64,000 bases of DNA. Origin: Endomychus coccineus (lineage: Eukaryota > Arthropoda > Insecta > Coleoptera > Endomychidae). Numbering within the stretch: the first letter of the stretch is position 1; each line of letters opens with the position of its first letter. Position numbers and translations under genes: made by a program. Shown here piece after piece: positions 10,640 through 21,212 of this stretch. The stretch spans positions 44,973,299 to 45,037,298 of the forward strand of contig OY294070.1 of NCBI GenBank assembly GCA_958510875.1, written 5' to 3'. Under the pieces are notes generated by a model. That model saw only the letters and a program-made list of their open reading frames with translations. It was not told where the DNA came from and did no database searches.

Positions 10640-11700
10640 TAGAAAAAATGTTGGAGAATTAAGTGCGAAAAATTATGTTGTCCAAATGTCGACCTTCTTG
10701 GTGCTGACACTCCGTTAACCGAACACGGAAATTAGCCGCCACTCGTCTACACATCTCTCTGGAAACGGCAGCCATTTCAGTGCGGATATTGAGCTTCAAT
10801 TGTAGTAGAAGTTCGTGGTTTTTCATGGTATACCTTCTCTTCAAGATATCCCCATAAGAAATAGTCAAGGGGAGTGAGGTCGGGGCTTCTCGGGGGCCAG
10901 TTGATGGTGCCTCAACGAGAGATCAATTTATCCGGGAAAAGTTGCTTGACAACTTCAAGTGATTGGTTTGAGGTATGGAAAGTGGCTCCATCTTGTTGAA
11001 ACCATGTTTTCACATTAAAACCTTCAAACTCCTGCAGTTGTGGAACCAAAAAGTCCCGTTCACTGTTTACCGTAAGTGTTCGTCCGTGCCGGTATTAAAA
11101 AAAATAAGGCCCAATGATGCCTTCACCAGACATGGCAGCCAACACAATAACTTTTGGACTTTGTAATGGTTGTTCGTGTCTCTGTCTTTGATTTCCGTTG
11201 GCCCAGTAGCGGTAGTTGTGTCTGTTTACGTGACCATTTAAGTGAAAGTTCGCTTCGTCACTAAACAGAATGTTTTCGAACGTTGGGAAAAGTTGAAGCA
11301 ATTCATTCGCAAAATTCAGCAGGGAGGATAGACGGTGACGTTCAGTTCTTGAACTAACTGAATTTTGTATGCTGTAAAATGTAAATCTTGCTCCAGAATA
11401 TTGTGCAACGACGATTTCTTAATGTTAAATTCTTGACTGCGTTTGCGAACGGATTTTCACGCACTTCTTCAGTCATTTGTTGACTTCGAACAGAGCGCGG
11501 GCTACCTTGATTGTTAATTTTTACAGTCGAATCGATGTTTTGGAATATACGAATACATTTTCTGATGGTATCGTCCTTTGGTGCATTTCGTACGTTAAAT
11601 TCTGCACGATATAAACGTTGAGTTTTGACTATAGAATCACCATTTCGATAAAAAAGCGCGATGGTCTCCCGGGTACACTTCCATGGTAGGCCAAGCAATG
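10640..11700 (-). pseudogene. Tc1/mariner transposase, frame-disrupted
   Basis: Read from 11700 downwards, a helix-turn-helix region (IALFYRNGDSIVKTQRLYR) is followed by a DDE-type catalytic domain: FSDEANFHLNGHVN near 11260, FQQDGATFHTS near 10990 and RSPDLTPLDYFLWG near 10895. There are 36 residues between the second and third acidic residues. Frame changes near 11340 and 11095 and a stop before the third motif break the ORF. The 5' end is cut off by the long-TIR insertion at 11716, so the apparent start MLGLPWKC is probably not original. The protein would have catalysed cut-and-paste transposition in the nucleus. Confidence 0.78.
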
Positions 11701-11716
11701 GGGGTTTAATCGTGAC

Positions 11717-12661
11717 ATTAATACTACCTGAAAACCGACTGTGCCATTATGTTCAGGTAAGTGGAGACATTAATTGTATCATGTTTTCGACTCTCAAATG
11801 TGGTCACCCTATTCATTATAAACATTTTAAACAAAAAAAAGGCACTTTTCTTAGTTTTTTGTTAATAACTCAACAAATAATGAAGTAATCGAAATGGTTA
11901 TAAATAGACAAAATGTAGGTAATTGAATTACGAACAAAACAAGCTTTCGAGCGACTAGATCGGATAATTAGAAGCCAAGAAAACTACGCAAAAGCGGGAA
12001 ATTCGACGTTTTTTAAAAAATTCGTATCTCCGTTGTGTATTATTTTGAAGGATCGAATCTTTGCAAAAATGTTCTAGTACTTATGCACTTCACGTGTGCA
12101 AAAAACTGTCGCTGTGAATCAATTAGTTTGGGTGTAATTGTAATTCAAAGTTTTTTAAGCGATATTTTGCAAAATCGCTGGATGCGTCTGAGATAATCTT
12201 ATTTTAAATTTTAAAACGGTTTTGAAAAATATTAGATCCGTACAACAAAACGTATATTCTCGTTATCAATTCAAATGATGGGAAGTGCCTTAAAAACGCT
12301 GGGAAAGTCGGTTCGAAACGGCGGGTTGCGCGGAAACGTTCGAGTAGTGGGCGAAGGAGAGTCACACATATACAGATATAGAGACGCGCTGCGCCGGGCT
12401 TCAAATGTTTGCATTATAATATCTTAACAATGACGCAAGCTATCTTAATACTTTTTTTTTTATTTTGGTGCTAATGAATTCCAGGAAATTGATTTTTTAT
12501 TTATAATTAATAAATAAGCAACGGTTATGCGTATATTCTTGAAATTGAAAATTGTTTTAACTTTATTTTGATGATATGTGAGTAAAGGGTTGTATTATGA
12601 ATGTACAAAAGTGATGTTTATAGGTACATATTTACATTTATTAACATTAATTTAAACATAT
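11717..12661 (+). repeat. Left long TIR of the second element
   Basis: About 945 bp, near-identical to the inverted right arm. The 66-codon ORFs MKPGAARLYIC.. at 12204-12404 (minus) and 13425-13625 (plus) are the same TIR sequence read twice and are not taken as genes. The left arm keeps about 115 bp (between two TTTGCAAA motifs at 12060 and 12176) that the right arm lacks. Confidence 0.85.
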
Positions 12662-12883
12662 ATGCCTATAGGAAGCAAAGATCCATGCATTCCCAAAAAG
12701 TTGCTTGATCAAATCTCGTGCTTTTGCAGCAAAAAAGGTTGTATAGACGGTTCTTGCACTTGTAAAAAGCACGGATTACCATGTTCAAATCTATGCGGTA
12801 ATTGTCGGGAAGATTCTCGTTATAATTTAGATGCCAGTAACAAATCAATTGAGTCTGAGTCTGAGTCAGAGTGCGAGGATTAA
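12662..12883 (+). pseudogene. CXC-domain C-terminal remnant of a long-TIR element protein
   Basis: The 73-codon ORF reads MPIGSKDPCIPKKLLDQI followed by a cysteine array (CFCSKKGC, SCTC, LPCSNLCGNC) and an acidic Ser/Glu repeat. Cysteine spacing closely follows the CXC domain of the protein at 3903-6643 (C-x-C, C-x-C, a single C after GIH/GLP, NLC). In CXC proteins such arrays bind DNA through zinc. The rest of the protein is gone, so this is the 3' end of a deleted gene. The ATG is simply the first available and probably not a true start. The ORF lies between the two long TIR arms. Confidence 0.65.
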
Positions 12884-13174
12884 GATATTGATTTGGTACT
12901 GGATGATATGAATGCCATTGCTGAGGAAATAGACATGTTAGCGCCTGTGAGGAAAAAGGGAAAGATGTAAGTATCTGTGTGAAAAATGACACTATGTTCT
13001 ATAAATTGAGCCAATTAATTGATTTTGAATGAATCTTTATAGAACTGTTATGTGTCTGAAGACAACCCGGTCGCACACGATAAACTTGGATTTATTGTAA
13101 AGTAAATTATTGTAAAAAATTAAATATAAATAGCTACATTGCGTGCTTGTAAATAAATAGTTATAAATACGTAA

Positions 13175-13667
13175 ATATATGTTTAAATAAATGTTAATAA
13201 ATGTAAATACCTGTAAACATCACTTTTGTACATTCATACAACCCTTTATTCACATATCATCAAAATAAAGTTAAAACAATTTTCAATTTCAAGAATATAC
13301 GCATAACCATTGCTTATTTATTAATTATAAATAAAAAATCAATTTCCTGGAATTCATTAACACCAAAAAAAAAAAAATTATTAAGATAGCTTGCGTCATT
13401 GTTAAGATATTATAATGGAAACATTTGAAGCCCGGCGCAGCGCGTCTCTATATCTGTATATGTGTGACTCTCCTTCGCCCACTACTCGAGCGTTTCCGCG
13501 CAACCCGCCGTTTCGAACCGACATTCCCAGCGTTTTTGAGGCACTTCCCATCATTTGAATTGATAACGAGAATATACGTTTTGTTGTACGGATCTTATAT
13601 TTTTCAAAACCGTTTCAAAATTTAAAATCGGATTATCTCAGACGCATCCAGCGATTTTGCAAAGATT
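13175..13667 (-). repeat. Right long TIR, inner part
   Basis: Reverse complement of about 12176-12661. It stops at a TTTGCAAA junction, where about 115 bp are missing relative to the left arm, and then meets the Harbinger target duplication ATT (13665-13667). Confidence 0.85.
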
Positions 13668-13760
13668 GGGCGTTTTCACACTGGGCGACACGACAACGAC
13701 ACGATAACGACACGACAACGGTACCGACACGATATCCGGCAGGTGATTTACACATTCAAC
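13668..13760 (+). repeat. Harbinger left TIR and subterminal repeats
   Basis: The tip is followed by repeated CGACACGACAACGACACG motifs, mirrored near 16260-16381. Subterminal repeats of this kind are typical binding sites for the element's own proteins; that role is inference here. Confidence 0.85.
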
Positions 13761-13795
13761 GACACGGCACATGCAGTTGCTGTGTGTCGTTCATT

Positions 13796-15965
13796 ATGGC
13801 GGGTATCAACAAATTATATTTACTCTATTTATTATATTTGAGGCGCAAGAAACGATATAAGGAAAGGCATTTATGGATACATCCGATTATTAAAGTGAGA
13901 TATTTAGAAGGTACCTATTATACTCTGTTTGAGAAGTTGGCTGATGACCCAAATAAGTTTTTTAATTATTTTCGTATGAGCAAAAATACATTTGACTACA
14001 TATTACAGAAAATAATAAATATGATCAAAAAGCAAGACACTGGATTTAGAATGAGCATACCACCTGAAGAAATGCTGGCAGTAACAATAAGGTAAGAAAT
14101 ATTTTGTTTCAACTTTATTTGTAATTCAATGAATTTGCATACAAAAACTTAGGGTTATTTTCTGGTGAGAAATGAACAAAATAATAAACATATCTTATTT
14201 TTTAACAACAAACAAACAAAAAAAAAACTATTCCGCAGTGTCATATGAAGCAGTGTCAATGAATAGTTGCTGATATTTGTTTGTCTCTCTGTAGTTCGTC
14301 AAAAATCTTTGGTCTTGTTGTTGTTCCATTTGATTTGAAGGAGGAGGCGATTGATAATCAATACCTTGAAGCGAATTTTGGTAGGAGTCTGAGTGGCTCG
14401 TAGCAGGCGAAGCAAGCGAAGTCTGTGGAAGATTATACTGCTGTGATGGATTAATACGCTGCTGTTGGAAAGGCCGTGGATTTAAAACACGTCGTTGCTT
14501 AATGTTTTTTATAATCGTTAAAACTTCCATTTGAAAATCCATTAATTCTGCTTCAGTCATATCTCGTATATATGGAATAAAGGACATGAGCAATACTTCT
14601 TGATCGGAACGAGAATGTTGTAAATGGGTAGCATTTCCTGAACATGGTTGAACTGCTTGTTTTCCTTTTTTTAGTTCTGATAGAATTTCACGTTCTATGT
14701 CATCCAATTGCCTTTTCGATTTTGGCCGACGTTCATTTGAAGTTGATCGAGAGGTTGATGGAGTAGGCTGTGTTTGCGAAATTGATGGTGGATGTGGGAA
14801 TTCAGTTAGCAGCCGCGAGTCTGTTAACTCCTCTGCTTCAGTTCTGCGGTCTTCTGTTTGAATCGGGCTAAAATTGCTCTCTGTCTCATCCTTCTGTGCT
14901 ACCTTCAGTAAAAATTGGAGATGCTCACTGTATATATAACTTTTTTTTGCTCCTTGGCCACTTTTTGTCCTCAAAGATCTCAAAAATGAGTCCCTTATAT
15001 TAGACCATTTAGCCATAATCATTTCCCCTACAAAAAAAAGAAATTAATCAAACAAAGATTGTTTTTATTTTAGATATTTAGCTACGGGATGCACGCTGAC
15101 TGAGCTGCATTATAATTATAGAATTGGGATTTCTACATTAAGCAAAAATATAAACTTTGTGTGTAGCCAAATATGGAATACATTCCAACCCCATTATCTC
15201 AAAGAGATGGAACAAGAAGACTGGGCAGAAGTAGCCAATGAATTCCAGCGAAAAGCCAATTTTCCTCATTGCCTTGGAGCTATTGATGGAAAACACATAC
15301 GTATCGAAAACTTTCCTCATGCAGGATCGATGAATTTCAATTACAAGAAATATTACTCTGTAGTTCTTTTGGCAATTGCCGATGCAGATTACAGTTTTTT
15401 GTTCGTGGATATTGTAGCATATGGGAAAGATTGCGATTCTTCAATTCTTCAAAGTACCGAGTTTTGGAGAAGACTAACGAGCGGTGAATTAGATATACCA
15501 GAGTCAAGACCCTTAACACCAGAAATAAACATAAAAGTTCCTTATGTTTTTGTAGCCGATAACGCGTTTCCAATGAATGAGCATATTCTAAAAGATTTCT
15601 CAAATCATAATTTGAGTATTAAACAACGCGTTTTTAACTACAGATTACACAGAGCTCGCAGATATGTGGAATGTGCATTCGGAATTTTAAGCAACAAATG
15701 GCGAATATTTCACAGATCACTCAATGTTTCCAAGTCATTTTCAAAAAATATTATTAAAGCATGTGTTGTGGTACATAATATAATACGCAAAAGAGATGGG
15801 TACCACACGGAAGATTTGATTATTTCTTCTGGTTCTAAATTACAAAACCTACCGTCTGCTAAAACACAAACAACTAATAAAACAGGACATGGAGTACGCA
15901 CTTGTTTTGCAAATTATTTTGTTAGTGAAGTTGGACAATTACCCTGGCAGTTGTCAAAAATATAA
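13796..15965 (+). CDS. PIF/Harbinger DDE transposase, two exons
   Basis: Exon 1 (13796-14091) begins MAGINKLY and ends at a GTAAGA donor (14092). Exon 2 (15074-15965) follows a TTTTAG acceptor, and the join reads VTIRYLATGCTLTEL, typical of the family. The protein has about 395 residues, normal for Harbinger transposases. The DDE_Tnp_4 fold shows GAIDGKHIRI (first Asp), VADNAFP (second Asp) and RRYVECAFGILSNKWR (Glu). The upstream in-frame ATG at 13784 is possible, but MAG fits better. There are no stops or frameshifts. The MADF gene lies on the opposite strand with one exon inside this gene's intron. AAATAAA follows the stop closely. It would cut and paste the element together with the MADF protein. 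Confidence 0.9.
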
Positions 15966-16177
15966 ATTTTATTAAATAAAGTATAGTACTTACCTGTCTT
16001 TTTCTTTTCCGCTTGGGATAGTTCCTGATACCCATCTTCCAAATACTGACATATTTCCTGCCAACTTTTGTCACGCAGTATTTTGTTTTTATTGCCTTCA
16101 TGAGTTTTGTCCCAAATACAAGGCTTAGATTCAACTAATTCAATTAATGTCACGATGTCATATTTGAAACTCGCCAT
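14228..16177 (-). CDS. Harbinger MADF-like DNA-binding protein, two exons
   Basis: Exon 1 (16177-15994) starts MASFKYDIVTLIELVESKP and ends at a GTAAGT donor. Exon 2 (15027-14228) follows a TTTTTGTAG acceptor, and the join reads KKKTGEMIMAKWSNIRD. The N-terminal 85 or so residues form a MADF/Myb-SANT-like domain with the expected aromatic residues (CIWD, SWQEI, KWSNIRDSF). A Ser/Pro/Thr-rich linker follows. An acidic, hydrophobic stretch (SFIPYIRDMTEAELMDFQ) resembles the BESS-type interaction region that follows MADF domains. The C-terminus is Gln-rich. Harbinger elements need such a second protein for nuclear import and for DNA binding at the subterminal repeats. The gene is intact by eye. 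Confidence 0.87.
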
Positions 16178-16381
16178 TTTTTCCGCCAAAATTCTACTAC
16201 ACCGATGACACGGCACGACAGGACTGCTTGCTCCTCTACGACATATCGTTGCTTGCAACGACACGCCACCGACAAGTCGTCAGGTGTGAAAGCATTCCTA
16301 TATAGTTACATGAGATAAGGCGTCCACCGACACCGTTACCGTTGTCGTGTCGTTGTCGTGTCTCCCAGTGTGAAAACGCCC

Positions 16382-16725
16382 ATTCGATCCCACAAAATAA
16401 TAAACAACGGAGATACGAATTTTTTAAAAAACGTCGAATTTCCCGCTTTTGCGTAGTTTTCTTGGCTTCTAATTATCCGATCTAGTCGCTCGAAAGCTTG
16501 TTTTGTTCGTAATTCAATTACCTACATTTTGTCTATTTATACCATTTCGATTACTTCATTATTTGTTGAGTTATTAACAAAAAACTAAAAAAAGTGCATT
16601 TTTTTGTTTAAAATGTTTATAATAAATAGGGTGACCACATTTGAGAGTCGAAAACATGATACAATTAATGTCTCCACTTACCTGAACATAATGGCACAGT
16701 CGGTTTTCAGGTAGTATTAATGTCA
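16382..16725 (-). repeat. Right long TIR of the second element, outer part
   Basis: Reverse complement of about 11717-12060. It is separated from the inner part of the same TIR (ending 13667) by the Harbinger insertion, and it ends at GTATTAATGTC. Confidence 0.85.
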
Positions 16726-16879
16726 AAAAATCACTCATTTCATGCCGTATTGCTTGGACTATGGCTACTAAATCTCCAAAGAGCAGTGTTACAACCTATC
16801 TTCATCGCACCCCTCCAAACCCCGCTGTTACGTGGGCTGAGCAGTTACAAATACCCCTACCCTTTGAGGACACCCAGTA

Positions 16880-17390
16880 CAAACGAAACTATATCCCAAT
16901 GATAGATTACGATTTATTTCAGTAGAAAATGCTTTCAATCCGATGTTAAATATTAAACAATTAAATCCAGATGCAAACTTACTGCGAAATAACTTTTGAC
17001 CGACACGTACGGAAGCTATGTTGCCAGAGAAAAAAAAAGAAGATGAACAATGAACTTAATCTAATTTTTTTTAGTGAACCAATCTATCGAGAGTAGGAGG
17101 AGCGAATTGAATTCTATGACAGTGCAGTACTGAGGCGAAAGATTATGGTTACACAGTACGTTATACAATATAATCTATGGTACAATATATTGTACCATAG
17201 ATTATTTATTATTCCATACTATAATGAGATTCTATGTAATATACAGCTAATAAAATAAGTTGATATAATTATTGAAACAAATTAGTAAATATTACCAATG
17301 CTTCCTTAATCAGTAAAATAGGCGTGACGAAAGATTTTGAAATACTCTTCCGTAATGTGGGTACACATTCACAATTCACGAAAAAACCTT
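16880..17390. other. Unassigned AT-rich sequence with a 34-bp palindrome
   Basis: No coding signal. It includes a perfect palindrome at 17171-17204 (two 17-base arms, no spacer, TAATCTATGGTACAATA in the left arm). It lies between the mariner right end and the ISL2EU element. Confidence 0.6.
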
Positions 17391-17578
17391 TATTTCGGTA
17401 ATAAACTTAAGTTTAACGAAGTTTGAAGCCATTTTACTCATATTTTTTCAATAGTGCGCGAAAACAGCTCGCAGGTGTTATGGCGTCGGCTCTGACGTCA
17501 CGCCTAGGTAAACATGTCATTGTGTCTATGCGTAGCGAAGAAAGTAAACAAAACATTAAATTAATTCGTGTGATATAA

Positions 17579-19625
17579 ATGAATTCCAAAGTTTATAAGT
17601 GGTGTGCAGTACCGCAGTGTAAAAACACATCAATAAGAACACCCAACAAAGTGTTTGTACATGTTCCAAACAAGAAAATAATAAGAGATAAGTGGATTAA
17701 ACTCGCAAGGCGAAACCCGAACGACGTAGTCACGAATTCGCCACTTTATTTCTGTGAAGACCACTTTGATGTGAGTATGTTATCATATATTTATATTTCT
17801 CAAACTTAAAACGTTTGTTTGACGTGAAATAGTTGAAATATTGAGGCTGTGGAATAACTAATTTATTGAGGTTATGTTTGTTTTGGACTTGTCTATCATT
17901 CTTATTATCAATTTTAATCGTTTACTTTTCTTTTTGCAGTTGCCAAATGATATGGAAAATTATATGGAGTATTATGTGATGGGGTCAGTACGTATGAAAC
18001 CAGGATGTATGCCCCATAAATTTATATGCCAACCAGACAGGAAACCACGAACATCTGACACAACCACTCAACAGAGCGACCCCATATAGCTAAGAAACGG
18101 AAAATGATGATTCTTGAAGAGTGTAAAAAGGAATTCGAAAAAAAATTTATGGTTACAGAACAATCACGTTTTGAAGAAATTGCATCCGGTAGTTCAGGTA
18201 TATATTATTAACTTATTGATTAGAATATAGCATTGAAAAAGTCTATTTACTTCTGAGTGTTATTACATAGCTACATTGTTAGTACACTCAAAACTTCATA
18301 GATTTTTCTGTGACCTAGTAATCTCCTATTTGTGTTCATACTTATAACATTGCACTTAAATAACGAAATATTTGTTTTACAGTTCAGCAGAATGTAGAAG
18401 TTCCCCAATTAACACCAAGAGTTTTGGATAAATCAATTCAAGCACACATATCGAAAAGATTCAGAAGTAAGGCTAACCAAACAAAAGTCAGTTCAGTAAA
18501 TCAGATGACATTACCATTGAAGCCGTTTCTACATTCTGTCTCTACATCACCATTTAAAATAAAGCATCATGGTTTTAATAGTAATCCATCTACATCAAGT
18601 GTAAATTATTTGAGTAAAATAGTTAAAAAAGTAGAACAATCAGATAGTGATACTTCTTATACTCCCTCTGAAACTGAAACAGAATCATCAATATCTGTAA
18701 AATCTCTTCAAATGGAGTCTACATCGGACTGTAGTGAGATAATAGAGGATGACAAAAGGAGAGAAGATTTAAACGCCTTAGAGTGTACCTTGAAGAAAAT
18801 TAAAAAAGCCCCCGTTCTTATATTGGCGTTCCTTTAAGTTGCTATTATTTAGTTAACTTGATTCAAGAACAGACAAATATACCGTTTAACCATATTTTAC
18901 TATGTCTAAAAAAGATTAGATTAAATAATTCATTCCGTGAACTTGCTGATGACTTTGGCATTCATAGAACTTATCCAAGCAACATTTTTTTTTTAAATAT
19001 ACCTATTATAGCAAGTGTAATGAGTTCTTTTATTGTATCATTAGATAAGGAATTGATTAAAAAAAAATTACCCATGGCTTCTAGGCATAAATACAATAAT
19101 GTGACTTGTATAATAGACTGTTTAGAGATTGAAGTACAAAAGCCTTCAAATGCCTTAAATCAAGCTCTTTCCTGGTCTGAATACAAGAAAGCCAATACCA
19201 TTAAGTACCTTACATCTTGTACACCTAATGGTTTGATAAATTATATTTCAAATGGATATGGAGGCCGAATAACAGACACATGCATTGTTGAAACTTCTGA
19301 TTTCTCAAAATGTTTGCAACCCAATATGTGGGTCATGGCAGATAGAGGATTTAAACATGTGGAAGTGTATTTACGAAAAATGGGTGTGCTATTAGTACGG
19401 CCTCCAAGTGTTGTATCTGGAGTTAAGTTAACTAAAGCTGAAGCAAAAGAAACTAAACAAATAGCTAGCTTAAGAATTCATGTTGAGCGGGTGATAAGAC
19501 GGTTACGTGAATTCAACATGTTAAAACCACATGCCTGCCTTAACTTAAGTTTGGTTAAAGTTCTTGATGATGTGGTAACTATAGCTTGTGGTTTGATTAA
19601 TATACAAGATTCTCTTATTAAATAA
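17579..19625 (+). pseudogene. ISL2EU THAP-domain DDE transposase, two frameshifts
   Basis: Exon 1 (17579-17770) encodes a THAP zinc finger: CAVPQC, a central W, and YFCEDHF before a GTGAGT donor. Exon 2 (17940-18197) continues with the conserved VRMKPGCMPHKF. Exon 3 starts at 18383. Its catalytic part (18838-19625) is a DDE_Tnp_4 domain with IRLNNSFRELADDFGI, CIIDCLEIE (Asp), VMADRGFKHVE (Asp) and HVERVIRRLREF (Glu). Apparent one-base frame changes near 18070 and near 18815 break the reading frame, and the second falls just before YIGVPLSCYYLV. The stop overlaps an AATAAA signal. Intact family members run about 450-500 residues. The protein bound the element ends through THAP and cut them. 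Confidence 0.83.
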
Positions 19626-19777
19626 AACACAAATGAAATTTCTGCATTTTTATTTTTTATTGTATACTTTCATGTAACAATGGATACACATGGGTTTTCC
19701 AAAATGTAATAACACTTTCAAGAAAGCCTGACATATATTGTCCATCGAAAGTTATACATATAATTTCAACATTTTTA

Positions 19778-21212
19778 TTAATAGAAAAAATTTGGGTCTG
19801 CGACACAAAAGTAACACTTCTTTAGACCACTGAGGTACATTTGCATTTGAATCTGGGCAAAGCATTTCTTGCTGAGTTTCCCATTTTTTATATAATTGAG
19901 ATAAGTTCTGTTGCTTATAGGACATTTTATCTCCACAATATTATCTTGACATATTCCATCAGGGGAACCTGCTATCATTGGATGTTTTTGGGATATGAAC
20001 AGTCCAGTATTCTTGATTTTTTTCCCTAGTTTCTTGCTAACTATTTCTCGAACTTCATTTTCTAAATATCTACCCCTTTTCATTGCTGGCGTGTCTGGTA
20101 TCTTTCCCCCATGATAGTAGAAATCCGGGTCCCATCATTGGTCTGACACCGACTCACTTCATAAGCTCTAGAAGCTGTTACCCTGCCGTACCTCAGTTCG
20201 AACCAAAGGTTATTTTTTAATTGGTCCCTGGTTTCAGTTTCAATCATGTTAATAAGATCAACAGTCAAATTAGTTTTACTTAAAAATAAGTCACAACACT
20301 CTTCCTTATATACAAGCACAAGTTGATGCATTGAAACGCTGAGTAGTATATTACAATCATAATCTTGTTGATATTTTAGTAGCTCGCAGTTGTCAAGTTT
20401 TCTCTTTTTTCCTTCTTCTAAACATTTTTCAAGGACTGTGGAGTTAGACGGCAATATAGGGCTACCTTTAGATAAATCTTTTGCAGATATAAATTTCAAG
20501 GTAGTGCCAACACTTGATAGCTTTGATTTCCGCCAGTAACATTGAACTTCTGTGCATGAAGGTTCTTCGCTTCGTCTATGGATCCACATAAGCAGCGCTA
20601 TGGCATGTTTAAATCCGCCCTGGGCAGCAACACAATCATGGCATTCGACTGATATTTCTTTTTCTTCATCTTCATCAACCATCAATGTAACAGCATATAG
20701 TTTTGCATGGACTTTATGCTCTGGACAAATCTTGCACTTTACTGTACAAATATTTCATTCCGGTTTTAGTTGCACATAACTGATTGCATCATCTCCATAT
20801 GATGGTCTTGAAGACCTGAAATAATTGAAATTAATTATAACAAATACATACACATTGATTTTGTGATTTATCAGATTTTAGGTGTTTACTATGAGGAAAA
20901 ATACTACTAGTACTAGTAGGTGCTTTTTAGTTACAGAAATTTACTCGTTTTAGCGGGTATTAACTCTAAAATAGCAACTTTACAAGCTGTGAGAGAGCTA
21001 ACCTCAAAAATAAACTATGACAAGTTTATTGTAAAAATAACCTATGAAAGTTAAATAAGCTCGCATGAGTTCAAAACGAGTTTGATTATATCTAAGTTGG
21101 TTGTATCTAGGGTAAAGATAAATACAAAATTTACTTACAAGGAAGTTTTCACGTTTCTAAACTCAGACGAGCAAAATTCTCGATTTGTTGCGAGGAAATC
21201 GCCCAACATCAT
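19778..21212 (-). pseudogene. ISL2EU YqaJ-like exonuclease, nonsense and frameshift
   Basis: A small first exon (21212-21139, MMLGDFLATNREF) ends at a GTAAGT donor and joins 20815 with SSRPSYGDDAISYVQL, as in the family. A TGA at 20755-20757 stops the frame before NICTVKCKICPEHK. After it comes the zinc/CxxC and HRRSEEPSCTEVQCYW region (20685-20520). The YqaJ nuclease core follows with RYGRVTASRAYEVSRC, a frame change near 20105, then KRGRYLENEV, SPDGICQDNIVEIKCP and QIQMQMYLSG. The Asp and Glu-x-Lys residues of the PD-(D/E)xK site are present. YqaJ nucleases resect DNA; their exact role in ISL2EU transposition is unknown. Two breaks make this copy inactive. Confidence 0.82.

Larger units (their letters stand above)
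13668..16381 (+). mobile_element. PIF/Harbinger element with intact TIRs and ATT target duplication
   Basis: The tips are GGGCGTTTTCACACTGGG at 13668 and its inverse ending at 16381. The TIRs continue for about 45 bp as degenerate GACACGACAACG repeats. Three-base ATT duplications lie at 13665-13667 and 16382-16384, as expected for PIF/Harbinger. The element is 2,714 bp and codes for two proteins, a DDE transposase (plus) and a MADF-like DNA-binding protein (minus). Both genes are open across their predicted exons, so this copy may be complete. It sits inside the right TIR of the second long-TIR element. Confidence 0.93.
11717..16725 (+). mobile_element. Second long-TIR element (CXC remnant only), split by Harbinger
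   Basis: The left TIR (11717-12661) is matched in reverse complement by 13175-13667 plus 16382-16725; the second half is displaced by a PIF/Harbinger insertion. Outer tips read GACATTAATACTACC. The unique centre (12662-13174) keeps only the CXC end of a protein like that of the 2.77-10.44 kb element. This makes it a non-autonomous deletion derivative, probably of the same superfamily but with unrelated TIR sequence. No target duplication could be identified next to the tips. Confidence 0.75.
10551..16877 (-). mobile_element. Tc1/mariner-type element, split by nested insertions
   Basis: The left tip CAGGGTGTCCACGAAGGG at 10551 has its inverted partner near 16846-16877 (CTACCCTTTGAGGACACCCAG). 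Both tips are flanked by TA (10549-10550 and 16878-16879), the usual mariner target duplication. Transposase coding sequence occupies 10650-11700 on the minus strand. The interval 11717-16725 is a foreign insertion near the 5' end of the gene. Without that insertion the copy would be about 1.3 kb, a normal size for this superfamily. Confidence 0.8.

Noticed and set aside
12204..13625. Two identical 66-codon ORFs (MKPGAARLYIC..)
   Set aside because: They are the same stretch of the two inverted TIR arms; no family match, and decay elsewhere in the TIR suggests chance.
15337..15603. Minus-strand ORFs under the transposase exon 2 (also 15710-15901)
   Set aside because: Shadows of the transposase; the MADF intron covers this stretch and the splice sites exclude them.
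16720..16902. 60-codon ORF across the mariner end
   Set aside because: Runs over the long-TIR/mariner junction and the mariner TIR; no conserved protein.
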